DNA from: Hirsutella rhossiliensis
Lineage: Eukaryota > Ascomycota > Sordariomycetes > Hypocreales > Ophiocordycipitaceae
Assembly (NCBI RefSeq): GCF_020360975.1
Contig: NW_025408669.1
Span: 7,564,001 to 7,628,000 of the forward strand
Reading direction: 5' to 3'
DNA length: 64,000 bases
This document shows positions 48,066 through 58,879 of this stretch, piece by piece. Numbering within the stretch: the first letter of the stretch is position 1; every line of letters starts with the position of its first letter. A model generated the notes under the pieces. The model saw only the letters and a program-made list of their open reading frames with translations. It was not told the DNA's origin and did not search any database. The position numbers and the translations under genes were made by a program.

Positions 48066-48480
48066 TGCGCGAGGTGCAGATGAAGATGTGAAGTTGGAGG
48101 CGTGAGAGTCCTCCTTAATCGGGTTGAACTCGATGACCGGTTGACGAAAGCGGCGTTTCGTATGAAATATAATCTGATCGTCTTTAGAGACGCGTCCAGA
48201 TAGTGGATTCCAGTTGTATCCCTTCGCAAGAAAGCGGTCGAGGATGCGATGTTGGTGTGGAATTTTGGCACGAAGGCAACTTCGTTGAGCTGAAAAAGTC
48301 CTCCTTCTTCAAGCTTCATACGGACTGTGCCGTAGCCAAGGATCTGAAGTTGACTATCGCCTGCAAAGAGCTCTTTTGGCTCTGCAAGGGCGGTGTAGTC
48401 AAGAAAACAGGATCGGTTGTTGCAAATGTGTGTGTCTGATCCGGAATCAAGGATAAAGGAGTCATACAGCGGGTAGACTG
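48062..48480 (-). pseudogene. Copia C protease region
   Basis: Minus-strand text FILDSGSDTHICNN at about 48420-48460 is the aspartic protease core with its Asp intact. It continues into the frame 48062-48319 (LEEGGLFQLNEVAFVPKFHTNI), the usual C-terminal part of Copia protease. A frameshift separates it from gag and another from the integrase. Confidence 0.75.
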
Positions 48481-49662
48481 CCTTTCCCGTCGAGAAACTG
48501 GTTGATGGAGGTGTTGAGGAGGCGGTGTGTTGTCAGGAGCTGGTAGAAGACCGGCAAACGCTGTGCCTTTAACGGAGGAGTCGGACGATTTCTCCATTTC
48601 CTTCTTCTTGAAGTCTTGTGCTTTCTCCGTCATCTTCTTTGCCCATGGATTGGAGTCGAGGATTTCCTTGATCTTCTTCTCAACCTTCTGATCAGGAGTC
48701 CAGCCATCAGGCCGAGCTGATTTGATGAGATAGAAGCAATCTACGAAGCGGTGATATTCTCCGCAGACACACATAGGAACACCATCAGCGTTCTTGCTTG
48801 AAGACCACTTAGGCTTGTCCTCTTTCCTCTCCGATTTCTCTCCTTGCCTTGGAAGGCAGCTCGAATGATCCTTTGCTGTTGTTGGCGGCCTTGATTCGGT
48901 GAGCTCGTTCAAAGATCTCACTGATCTTAATGCCGTCCGGGAAGTCCGTCTTCCAATCAGGCTTGCCGAATACGGCCTCGTCTTCCATTTTGTTGACCCA
49001 ATAGTCTGTGAATGGGGCGTTGATGGACGAAACAGCCTGTAGGAAATCTTGGGTAGGGCGAAGGTCCTGGACATCAGGAAGCCCTAATTGCTTTGCCTCA
49101 GTGAGGACTTTCTGCCATTGGGTGACCCAAGCTTCGATCTTGGTCCTGTTTGGCGACTGAAGGGTGGAACGATAACGCTGAACAACTTCCTCTCGAGTGC
49201 CCAGTCGGTTGGGGCCACACGAGCCTGAAGCAAGGCAAGTTGCTTTGCAACGTCGTGTTCCTCGGCAATGGTGCTGTAGTAGTTGCCGATGGTCTTGACG
49301 ATGTGTTGTTGAAGGCTGGCGAGTGCCTTCACTTGATCCCTATACCCTTGAAGCTTCGAGCGGTATTGGGTGTGGAGGAATTCGAGACGGCGAAATTCCT
49401 CCGAGGTCAGATCCACGAGATCAGATGCTTCGTGGTTGATTTGTCGGAATGTTGGTTCAACTGGCTGCTGAAGAACCGGCTTACCCTCCTTGACGGCAGG
49501 GTCCAGAAAGTCCCAAAGACTGTGGGACGTGGCGAATTTCTTGATGATAGAAATCCATTGTTTCCAGTCGCAAGGGCCGTTGAGCACGGTGCCCTTGGAA
49601 GAGCCATCAAGATCTAGAGCTGAGCTCATTGTGGAAGCTATTCTGCGCAGCGGAGTGAACAA
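48316..49662 (-). pseudogene. Copia C gag with CXC-type zinc knuckle
   Basis: Frame 49084-49662 begins MFTPLRR; the more usual start is probably the internal MSSALDLDGS. It carries the gag N-terminal fold (WKQWISIIKKFA and similar). Frameshifts near 49150 and 48840 lead to frame 48316-49074 with a knuckle CVCGEYHRFVDC (C-X-C-X3-H-X4-C) at about 48760-48775 and Lys-rich sequence after it. No in-frame stops of the RIP type; only indels. Confidence 0.8.
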
Positions 49663-49688
49663 GAATAAGATACCCAGTCAGTGGCAGA

Positions 49689-49702
49689 CCGGGCTCATAA
49701 CT
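49689..49702 (-). promoter_or_regulatory. Copia C primer-binding site (initiator-Met half-tRNA)
   Basis: The minus strand reads AGTTATGAGCCCGG directly after the 5' LTR, complementary to the anticodon arm of initiator tRNA-Met (GGGCUCAUAAC). This is the un-RIPped form of the site in Copia-1, D1 and D2. Confidence 0.75.
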
Positions 49703-49969
49703 ATCGCACGGAGGATGAGCAAGTGGGCATAAAGATCAGGGACTGGAAGACTCTTGATTCTGCTATCTAAGGTGGGAAAGAGGCGAGATCTTTATAGACT
49801 GCCTGAATATGAGAATGGAAGGAATGGTAGTGAATGGAAGCATCTGATCGGATCATCTGGAAGCCACTGATGCGTTGATGATGCCTCCTAGAAGTTTCTG
49901 TGGGGAAATGTGAAACGGACTGTGCGAATAGGGGTCAGACTGTTGGAGGCTGATATCCTATGTGTGACA
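49703..49969 (-). repeat. Copia C 5' LTR
   Basis: 267 bp, ends TGTCACACA in sense. GTTTT duplication at 49970-49974. Confidence 0.9.
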
Positions 49970-50445
49970 GTTTTCCTCAAAGACCTACTAGTAGTCTTCT
50001 AGCCGATAGGGCTTCTTATATACTTAGTAGGTAGGTCGATTCCTCCTTATACGTTGTCTCTTCGAGGAATCCTTATTCTTTTCTAGAAGGTCTACTTAAA
50101 AACCCCCCCTTTTTACCCCTTATTACTAATTTTAACGAGGTTCGATTTCGACTAGTTCCCTGATTTTTCGACTAACGGACTAAAAGGTCTATTAGGGGAC
50201 TAGTCGGGCCGGTCTAACTAACGGGACCGGGGCCGGGCCCGGAGTAAGAGGCGGAGCCGGGGCCGGGCCTAGGGCAGCCGTTAAAGACGGTGTTAATGCT
50301 CTCGAGGGAGGAGGAGCCGAAAGAGCAACAGCCGTAGCAGCAGCAGCGGGAGCCGCAGTAATAAGGGCTATAGCAGCTATAGGGGCAGTAGATCGAGCCG
50401 TCTAGGTCGAGTGCTAGCTACGAAGGAATAAGACTGCTTACTATT
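49970..50445 (-). pseudogene. Copia-2 gag fragment with GC-rich Ala/Pro tract
   Basis: Reverse complement of about 8045-8510 of Copia-1. The Ala/Pro-coding stretch at 50215-50400 stays GC-rich because it is made of GC/GG/CC dinucleotides that RIP cannot use. The element ends abruptly at 50445. Confidence 0.8.
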
Positions 50446-51013
50446 TATAAGGAACGGTGTTCCTACTATAAATAAAGCAGCTATAATATACTCTCCCGAT
50501 TATATAAGCCAATACATAGTATATTAATTATAGACAAAATCTCATCCTATAGAGCAAGAATCGCTCGTCATTTTGCATGTCATTATGCATTAAACGGGTT
50601 GCCGGTTATCGTACAATCGGGAATCGAAGGAACAGAGCTAGCTTAGAATGCTAGCTAAGACCTCTTAAGAACACCGGCACGACCAACCTCCTCTAAACAC
50701 GAATATCAGTGGAACCAAGACACTTCCAGATTCACTCGAGATATCACGGAATTCCCCAGTCTTAGGGCTATACGGCAGCCTAAATCTGGTCCCGAAAGGT
50801 TCTTCCGTTCAGCTACAATTGTCTATATAAGACAGCATGTCCGCTAGTAGATAGATAGAGAATCATCAACTTAAACACCTCTTCTATACACTAATACACT
50901 ACCAATAAATTCCGTTGAAAATCCTACCTTATACTCCTTCTTCCCCTCTATCACGTAGACTTACGTGATTCCTTAATTTCCCAAAATTCCGCTTTTGCTC
51001 ATATACCTTTAGA
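50446..51013 (+). repeat. Copia D2 5' LTR
   Basis: Starts TATAAGGAACGG (TGTAAGG before RIP), ends CCTTTAGA. About 568 bp. Confidence 0.85.
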
Positions 51014-51028
51014 GGTTATAAGCCCGGC
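51014..51028 (+). promoter_or_regulatory. Copia D2 primer-binding site (initiator-Met half-tRNA)
   Basis: GGTTATAAGCCCGG right after the LTR; the same site as in Copia-1 and Copia C with TpG to TpA at one base. An inverted repeat of GCCCGGCTTA with TAAGCCGGG follows. Confidence 0.65.
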
Positions 51029-51149
51029 TTACTCCTTTTAAGCCGGGAAATTAACTACTTATACCTTTGAAATTCCTCGTCGAAATATTCAATTAAAATT
51101 CCTTTCGAAATTCCCCCTAACTTCTTTTACCTTCCTACGCTCTTAAACT

Positions 51150-52170
51150 CCCGTCTAGACTTCTCGATCCCTACGAACGAAATAATACCGAATTTATATA
51201 AAATAGGTAGATAGAAAGAATATAAATTCTCTAGACTTAAGGAAATTTAAATTATACCTTATAGACTACGAGGATAGAAGCTATCCTTATAAAAGAAAAG
51301 CTTATTGCTGCTCTAAAGCAAGCAAATCATATATAGACTACGGAGGCTTTATCTATAATATTCCTTCGAGTCGAAGATAGTCCCTTAATGTAAATTCGGC
51401 ATCTAAAAAATGCTAAAGAAGCGTGGGATAAGCTTAAAAAGCTATATAATCCGTCGAACCTTTCGTCGAATTATCTGCTTATTAAGTAGCTCTTTAATCT
51501 TAGTCCCTCGGACTCCGATTTAGAGAAATACCTTTATAAGGTAAAAGAAATCTACGAGGATTTAAAATCCTATAACATAGAAATTCTAGAAGTTATCCTT
51601 ATAGCATGGATTCTTAATTGCCTTAATAAGGAATTTAGAAGCTATATTATAAATATTACGCAGAGCCTTAGGCATGATTCTGCGGCGTTTACCCTCGAAT
51701 CCCTAATAGCTAGTCTTTTAGACGAAGCTAGAAGAATAGAGGATATAGATAAATCTTCGGAGAAAGCCTTCCTAATACGAAGGAAGCCTTAGAAATCCTA
51801 TAGAAATTCTACGGATACTCCTTATTATAAGGAATGCAAAAAACCAGGGCATTTTATAGCAAATTGCTATAAATTACACCCGAATAAGGCTCCTGCTTAT
51901 TAGGTTTTAAATAAAGGAAAGAAGGACGATAGGACTCGAATTTCTAAGGAGAGAAAATCTTCTTCTTTGTCTTCTTCTTCTAGGAAGAAATCCCCTTCTA
52001 GTAGTGTTTCTACTACTAATAAAAGAAGGAAGGCTCGAATTATAGAGCTAGAGTCCGATTCGGACGATAGTAATAAGGTCTTAAATATAGCTTCGCAAGA
52101 AAATATAGACCTAGATATCGACCTTATAGACCTTTCTAGGGCTCCGACCCCTATATAAACGTCTAAGGAT
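51150..52170 (+). pseudogene. Copia D2 gag with zinc knuckle
   Basis: A plus-strand frame of about 330 codons with a few RIP stops. It contains the gag domain typical of Copia elements (AWDKLKKLY near 51420; SLIASLLDEARRIE near 51700) and a CCHC knuckle near 51825-51870 (ECKKPGHFIANC) whose first Cys is now Tyr. A Ser/Lys-rich tail is open at 51967-52158. Confidence 0.75.
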
Positions 52171-53560
52171 TTAGAGGTAATTTTAACCTCTATAAATACC
52201 CCTATAGTAGAAGCTAATAAAGACTCTCTTTTTGGACCTCTAGAAGCCTCGATTCCTAGAATAAAGGAATTAGTCTTAAAGGCAAGAGAAGGAGGATTTC
52301 CTAGTTATAAGAATAAAAGGATCTTTGATTTTATCTATAATACCGGAGCTACTAGGCATATAGTATCTAATAAGAATTTCCTTATTAACTATAAAGAAAT
52401 TAAGTCTAAAGTTTGCTAGGGAAAAGCTTCCTTTATATTAGTAAAAGGAAAGGGGGACTTAGTATTTAAGTTCCCGCATAGTAGAAAAAGGTATATCCTT
52501 CGAGACTGCTTTTATATACCCGAATTAAGGGTAAATATACTATCCTAATCTTATTTTAATAATACCTATGCCTTAATAGGAGGAAATAAAGTCCTTTTAT
52601 TAGATAATAAGGCTAAGGTCCTTACTAAAGGATTTCTTAGAAATAAATTATATTATATTCTATAGAACCTTTATTAGAAAGCTAATCGATCCTTATTACG
52701 TCTTTAAAAGCAAAGGATATAGATTTTTATACTTAGCACTTACGCTTAGGGCATATAAATAGTAGGGCTATTTTAGAAATATTAAAAGATATAATAAGGA
52801 TATAAAATGCCTTTAGAAGAGGAAAATAAAATAAGGCAATGCGAAATATATATTAGAGCTAAAGCAACGAATAAGGTTAGTAAACAACCTTCGTATAAGT
52901 CTTATTCTTATTTAGAAAAAATAGTATTAGATATTTAAGGGCTAATTAAAGTGCCTACTTATAATAAATATTACTATTATATTTCTTTCCTAGACGTAGG
53001 AACCCGATATCTAGAAATATACCTTCTTCGAAAAAAGGGAGAAGCTCTAGATAGGTTCCTAGAATTTAAAAATAGGGTAGAAAATAACCCTAAAAATACT
53101 AGGATTAGAGAAGCATTTTCTAATAATGCTAAAGAATTTATATATAAAATAAAGCTCTATTGCGAAAAAGAAGGAATTACCTTTAATTCTAGTCCTCCTA
53201 GGACGCCGGAATCTAACGGTAGAATAGAAAGAATAAATCGTACTATATTAGAAAAAGTACGAGCTCTTTTATTTACTGCTAGGCTTCCTAAATATCTATA
53301 GGGAGAAGCTGTTTTAACAGCTACCTATTTATATAATAGATCACCGCATTCTGCGATAGGATTTAAAAGTCCTATAGAAAAGAGGGATAATATAATACTA
53401 CCCTTCGAGACCTTAAATAAAATTAAGACCTTCGGAAGCCTTATATATTATAAGAATAAAGACCCTAAAGATAAGCTAGATAATAGAGCTTTTAAGGGAA
53501 TAATAGTAGGCTATTTAGAAAATGCATATAAAATCTAGGATTTTCTAAGAGAAAGATTAC
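52170..53560 (+). pseudogene. Copia D2 protease and integrase
   Basis: Protease core FIYNTGATRHI near 52329-52360, with the catalytic Asp as Asn, a TpG to TpA change. The integrase is open at 52951-53301: ISFLDVGTRYLEIYLL (first Asp), then FSNNAKEFI (Asp to Asn at the second position), then RTPESNGRIERIN (catalytic Glu region). Confidence 0.8.
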
Positions 53561-53639
53561 TATCTCTAGAGATATTACTATACTAGAAAATAAATTTATA
53601 AAAAATCTAGAAATCTCTAGTAGTAATAATACCTTTGAT

Positions 53640-55500
53640 TTTAATTCTATTCCGAATAAAGATAAGCTAGAAAGCTATATCCCTATAGAGGAAGCTACTA
53701 GAGAACCTAGAGATAAAAGTCCCTCGCCCTCTATAGAAGAAGAGTCTCTATATAACGATCCTATTCCTACTACTAGTAAAATAGTAGTAGAATTACCTAA
53801 GAAGCCGGAAGGGTTCGATTCTAACTATATCGAATACCCTAACGTTAATTTATTTCTAAACTGCGATTTTACGGAGTTAATTCTAGCTAGTATAGAAAAT
53901 CAGGATCTAAAAATTCTAAAGACCTATAAACAGGCAATAAATAGCCCTAAAATGGCATTTTAGAAAGATACTATAATTAAGGAAATTATCTAGCTAATTA
54001 AATATAAAACTTAGGAATTTTCCTACCTCCCTAGGGATAGGGAGGCTATAGGAGGCTAGGTCTATACTATTAAGAAGGATAGTCAAAATAATATAATAAA
54101 ATATAAAGCCCGTTTCGTAATATAGGGATTTAAGCAGATCTATAGCTTAGATTTCCTAGATACCTTCTCGACTACGGCTAGACCCGAATCTATTAGAATT
54201 CTGCTTATTTTAGCTATTATCTACGAATTCGAAGCTTTGCAAATAGATATAACAAATGCCTTCGTATATACCGATATAGATAGCGAAGTATATATCGATC
54301 TTCCTATAAGCTACGAAGAATACGCTCTTAAAGAATATTATTTAAAACATAGATCAGCTTATAGAGCTAAAGGAATTAAATTAACTAAATTCCTAGACCT
54401 ATATAAAACCGGTCAAATTAAAGCAAAGCTAAAGAAAGCATTATATACCCTAAAATAAAGTCCTAAGCTCTAGTATAATTATTTAAAAATTATAATAAAT
54501 AATCTCGGATTTCTTCCTCTTTTAATAGACGAAGGAGTATTTATAAATAAGGACTATAGTATAGCCTTAGCAATTTACGTCGACGACTTTCTTATAGTAG
54601 GGCCCTCTAAATCTATAATAGAAGAAAGATTATTTAAAGAATTATCTAAATTCCTAGATTTTACTATCTTAGGAGATATAAAGACTTCTTAGGTCTAAAT
54701 ATTATAATAAACCGAGAAAATAAAGAGCTATATATATCCTAAGAAAATTATACCTTAATTAAATTAAAGGAATTTAATAAAGAAGGTTTAGGAACTTCGA
54801 ATTTACCCGCTATAGTAGGCTTTAAGCTTATAAAAGTAAAGGAATTACCTTCTAAGGAAGATATATTGCAATTTTAGAAAGAAATAGGATCTCTATTATA
54901 CTTAGCCTTATTTACTAGGCCAGATATTTTATATTCTATAATTTCCTACGCTAGATTCGCGGCTAAGCCCGACTAGACGCATTTTAAGGCTTTAAATATA
55001 ATTTAGAAATATTTAAATAAATTCCCTAGCCTAAAGATTAAATATAATTGCAATATCCCTTTTACCTATCTATATATAAAGGGTTTTACCGACTCTAGCT
55101 AGGCGTCGGATTTAACGGACGGAAAATCCTTTTCCGGTTACTGTTTTTATATATATAATAATATAATAAGCTAGGCTTGCTCTAAGCAGAAAGCCGTTGC
55201 CCTTTCTACCTGCAGTAGAGTATATTAGCCTTAGGAGGCAAATAAAGAAGCTGTTTATTTAAATATGCTTTTAAAAATATTACTAAGGATCTATCTATTA
55301 AGATTCTAATACTATACCTCCTATTTTAACGGATAATACTACTGCTATTAAATTAGCAGAAAATCCGGAATTTTATAAAAGGTCTAAGCATATAAGATTA
55401 GCCTATTACTATACTAGAACTAGTATAGAGGGAAATTAGAGTTTTTATATTAAATTAGAAGATAATATAGCTAATATTTTTACAGAAGGAATTAAGACCT
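53640..55500 (+). pseudogene. Copia D2 reverse transcriptase and RNase H
   Basis: RT begins near 53930. The 54237-54458 piece reads MQIDITNAFVYTDIDSEVYI, the palm motif; YVDDFLIVG at about 54570-54597 is the intact active site. RNase H follows with ACSKQKAVALST near 55178-55215 and a TDNTTAIKLA-like motif near 55330. Stops and one frameshift interrupt it. Confidence 0.8.
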
Positions 55501-55910
55501 AGATTACTCTATAAATTTAGAGACGGTCTATCCTTAATATAACTTCCTAAGCAATTAAAGGGTTTTTAGATATTTCTTATGCTTTCTATATCTTTCCCTA
55601 CTAGGTTTTTCCTTTAAAAAGGTTTCCTAGAGAAATATTTACTAGGTTTTTATCTATTAAGATTTTCCTAGCAATAATAGGTTTTACCTTATATAAGGTT
55701 ATCCTATAAATAATTATTATAACTATAGATTTTTCCTACCATAGGTTTTCTATTAGTATATACCTAAGGATTTTTTCCTAAGAAAGAATAGGTTTTTATA
55801 TATCCTATTAAGGTATAAGAATGGTTTTCCTATATTAGGTTTTTACCCTATATATATACTACTATAAATAAACTAGTAAAGAGTATATAAATCTACTCTT
55901 TAAGGGAGGC

Positions 55911-56478
55911 TATAAGGAACGGTGTTCCTACTATAAATAAAGCAGCTATAATATACTCTCCCGATTATATAAGCCAATACGTAGTATATTAATTATAGAT
56001 AAAATCTCATCCTATAGAGCAAGAATCGCTCGTCATTTTGTATGTTATTATGCATTAAACGGGTTGCCGGTTATCGTACAATCGGGAATCGAAGGAATAG
56101 AGCTAGCTTAGAATGCTAGCTAAGACCTCTTAAGAACACCGGCACGACCAACCTCCTCTAAACACGAATATCAGTAGAACCAAGACACTTCCAGATTCAC
56201 TCGAGATATCACGGAATTCCCCAGTCTCAGGGCTATACGGCAGCCTAAATCTGGTCCCGAAAGGTTCTTCCGTTCAGCTACAATTGTCTATATAAGACAG
56301 CATGTCCGCTAGTAGATAGATAGAGAATTATTAACTTAAACACCTCTTCCACACACCAATATACTACCAATAAATTCCGTTGAAAATCCTACCTTATACT
56401 CCTTCTTCCCCTCTATCACGTAGTCTTACGTGATTCCTTGATTTCCCAAAATTCCGCTTTTGCTCATATACCTTTAGA
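55911..56478 (+). repeat. Copia D2 3' LTR
   Basis: 568 bp, near identical to the 5' LTR apart from RIP-type sites. Confidence 0.85.
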
Positions 56479-56925
56479 GACCGATAATTAGATAATTGCG
56501 TAGTTAATTGCTCTGCTAATCCTTAGCTATATACTGCGCGTGCTTTAGGTGTATACCCTTGTCCCCGTTAAAATACCTATAGTAAACTAGTAGGTTTAAT
56601 AGATTCGACGGGAAAGGGAAGCAGCGGCTATCTAGGCTAGTATAAGGAATATAGGGTATATAGCTTATTAGGCTAGAATCGTGTTTAGAAGTTTAATAAA
56701 TAAATTATATTAAAGTAAAGAAGAACTAAATGCCCTTAGAGAGCTTACTAGTTACCTAGTTAACGCTTAGGGGTTAACGCTTAGGGGTTAGTGCTAAGGC
56801 CTTTATTTAGTAGTATTCGCGGTCGATTAATTCCTATACGAGTCAAGTATAGGGGAGACTAATTAGCTAATTAAAGGAGGTTTTATACTCGATTCTTTCT
56901 AACTAAGTAAAACGCCCTTTAAGCT
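56479..56925. other. Unassigned RIPped segment with a short tandem repeat
   Basis: No ORF and no match to other repeats in the window. At about 56758-56793 a 14-bp unit (GTTAACGCTTAGGG) occurs twice exactly and a third time with changes. It contains TTAGGG but is too short to be telomeric. Confidence 0.5.
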
Positions 56926-57935
56926 AAATAAAATATATTAAGGTAAAATTAAAAGTAAGGGGTTAAATAAGTAAGGTAGAATTATTTAAATCTTTAAAAG
57001 GTAATAATTATAGTAAGGGAGTAATTATTTTAGAGTACTGCTATTTATATAATAGTATATTACTATTTGCACACTTACCCTATTTTTAAGATACGTACTA
57101 ACGCTAGCCCGCCCCGCCTATTTATACCGCGCGCGCCTGGCAAGTACACGTACCGCCTGAATACCCGCGCCCGCGCCCGCCTATATATACACACATATAC
57201 TAAATTTAAAGCTATCACCAACGCCGCAATCGATAAACTTAGCCGCAGCCCGCGGTCTCTCGCAGCGTTATAATAAGGATTGTTAGCCCGAGGAAATATA
57301 AGGGGAAGTGGATTAAGAGGAGGACGCGGCAGGAGGGGCGCGCCGCCGGCTTCGTCAGGCGTTGGAGGGATCATTGAGTCGGGGTTATGTGACCAAAAGT
57401 GCGTTGTGTGCGCGGGCGGGCGGCCGGGGGCGCAGGCGCGGGCGCGGGCATTTGGGCGGTACGTGTACTTGCCAGGTGCGCGCGGTATAAATAGGCGGGG
57501 CGGGCTGGCGTTAGTACGTATCTTAAAAATGGGGTAAGTATGCAAACAGCAATATGCTATTGTATAAATAGTAATACTCATTCTATTACCTTAATTATCC
57601 TTCTTTCCTCTATTTAACGCCCCTCTTTATATTTATTTAGTATCTTAATTAATAAAGGAAATCCTATTTAAAGAAGCCCCTACTTTCCTTTTAACTACTA
57701 AGCTTTTTACTAGGTTTCCCCCTCTTTTTAGCCGTTTCCGGTATATCCATTTTATCTCTCGCTACTTCTATAGGAAGCTATCGCTACTTCTGCTTCCCCT
57801 CTCTCCCCTACCCTCCTTTCTATACCGCCCTTTAGCTCCTTCTTCCTTCTTATATACCGGTTATTTCAGCTTCCTATATCCCTCTTGCCTAGGGATATCT
57901 CTAAGAACTACGAAATCAGGCCACGCTTCGCGACA
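56926..57935 (-). repeat. Copia-1-family LTR, split by a MITE
   Basis: Reverse-complement LTR of the Copia-1 family in two parts, 56926-57032 and 57586-57935. The right end reads AATCAGGCCACGCTTCGCGACA, the intact TG...CA terminus. The left ~30 bp of the LTR is missing. Little RIP near its right end. No internal sequence on either side, so it is a solo LTR. Confidence 0.75.
57033..57579. mobile_element. MITE with ~148-bp terminal inverted repeats
   Basis: 547 bp. The first ~148 bp (GAGTACTGCTATTTATA...) and the last ~148 bp are inverted copies differing at a few sites, several of them CA/TA. The middle is GC-rich with no transposase. Flanks ATTTTA (57027-57032) and ATTCTA (57580-57585) look like a 6-bp target duplication with one C to T change; the host is the Copia LTR. 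ORFs called in it (57067-57273, 57075-57581, 57280-57537) are by-products of the inverted repeat. Confidence 0.8.
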
Positions 57936-58879
57936 GTGACACCCTAGTAAAGGAAGTATGGAACCGAAACTTAACCGGTATAAATACTGTCATTTTATGA
58001 GCTATTTTCCCTTAAGACTAGCGATCACTTCAGCCTACTTTCAGAAATACTAATTAGCATTGCTGCGGAGGGTTTACTTACCAGCCGACCTATACGAGCC
58101 GCTTTGGTAGGGTTTGGCGCCGCGTCTTGTGACATGATTAGACCGGTCTTTTCGCGCTTAAAGGGATCAACCCGTTGAAATCGGGCCGTTTTATCCTTAA
58201 TGTCGTACCTTTTTTTGAATCAGGCTAACAACATCCTCCTTATTCTACCCTGGCTTACCCGAGAAACGGCCGTCACTACGCCCAAGATGTCTAAGACATC
58301 TGCTGCATTAAACACCAACTACTACTCCGCTAAGGCCCCGCAGAGGATAGGAAAGGTTCGCAGGCCCAGCACTCGCGAAACGCAGCCGCTGGCCGAAGAG
58401 GCCACCGACGATGGACGAAACTGAGATGACGAGGCTCAGGCCTAAGGCCTCGTGCCTATTTATGACGAGTGCGAACGAAGTATGTCATCAACCCCTAAAA
58501 TATCGTTCTATGAGACAAGGTTCGGAAAAAGTAAAGAAAGACGGGGAGGAGCAGAGGACAGTTACAGTACGAGGAGGGTACAGAGAAGTAATACGTAATA
58601 CATGTAAGATTTTAGTCTCTCAAAAGGACCAGGATAACCAAGGCAACAGGGAAGTGTTTGCCGTATAAGAATGCCAGACTTTCATTATACATAGCCACCT
58701 TAATCGCTTCTCCGGCCTACTACACACAAGGAGGGTCTTCATAGTACACCTGCCAGAACCGCCATCTCCCAAGCAGCTCAAAGGAACATTACCTATACAG
58801 TGCCTTGCAGCAGCCTCATGTAGGTTCCGTTCGACAAGACTTGGTGCATGACAGGCCTAACTATTTTTAGCCAGTCGCC
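57936..58879 (+). other. Un-RIPped sequence upstream of the SSP gene, possible gene relic
   Basis: Base composition changes sharply at 57936 to normal CA/TG usage. A plus-strand frame from 58200 (or the ATG at 58287) to 58424 and on in the same frame to about 58615 with two stops (TGA at about 58425, TAA near 58444) reads as protein-like sequence (SAALNTNYYSAKAPQR, and later YDECERSMSSTPK). No family recognised. It may be a decayed gene or chance. Confidence 0.3.

Larger units (their letters stand above)
45683..49969 (-). mobile_element. Copia C, young un-RIPped Ty1/Copia element lacking RNase H
   Basis: 4287 bp with LTRs 45683-45950 and 49703-49969, GTTTT duplications (45678-45682, 49970-49974), and an empty site in Copia-1 near 8510. 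Domain order on the minus strand is gag, protease, integrase, RT. CA and TG are at normal levels. The RT stops shortly after the YVDD-type box and the sequence passes straight into the polypurine tract, so the RT thumb and RNase H (roughly 1 kb) are deleted. Several single-base frameshifts split the frame. Confidence 0.9.
33849..50445 (-). mobile_element. Copia-2 (Copia-1 family), nested, 5'-truncated
   Basis: A minus-strand copy of the Copia-1 family spread over 16.6 kb by three insertions: chromovirus A (35292-42268), a solo LTR (43658-43914) and Copia C (45683-49969). Subtracting these leaves 33849-35286, 42269-43652, 43915-45677 and 49970-50445, collinear in reverse with Copia-1 from its 3' LTR to about position 8045. 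The 5' LTR and first ~0.8 kb are missing; the break at 50445/50446 is the start of Copia D2. Confidence 0.85.
50446..56478 (+). mobile_element. Copia D2, Ty1/Copia element, partly RIPped
   Basis: 6033 bp with LTRs 50446-51013 and 55911-56478, primer site at 51014-51028, polypurine tract AAGGGAGG at 55902-55910 and the full Copia domain order on the plus strand. CA and TG are reduced but present. LTR differences are mostly CA/TA and TG/TA. No matching target duplication: the left flank is CTATT, the right GACCG. Confidence 0.88.

Noticed and set aside
46493..49732. Plus-strand ORFs opposite Copia C
   Set aside because: Antisense shadows of the gag, integrase and RT frames; no recognisable domains of their own.
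56758..56793. Telomeric repeat array
   Set aside because: Only two exact TTAGGG-containing units with a 14-bp period; a real array would be long and have a 6-bp period.
57067..57581. Three ORFs of 68-168 codons with near-identical ends
   Set aside because: They are produced by the inverted repeats of the MITE: the same peptide appears on both strands. No transposase motif.
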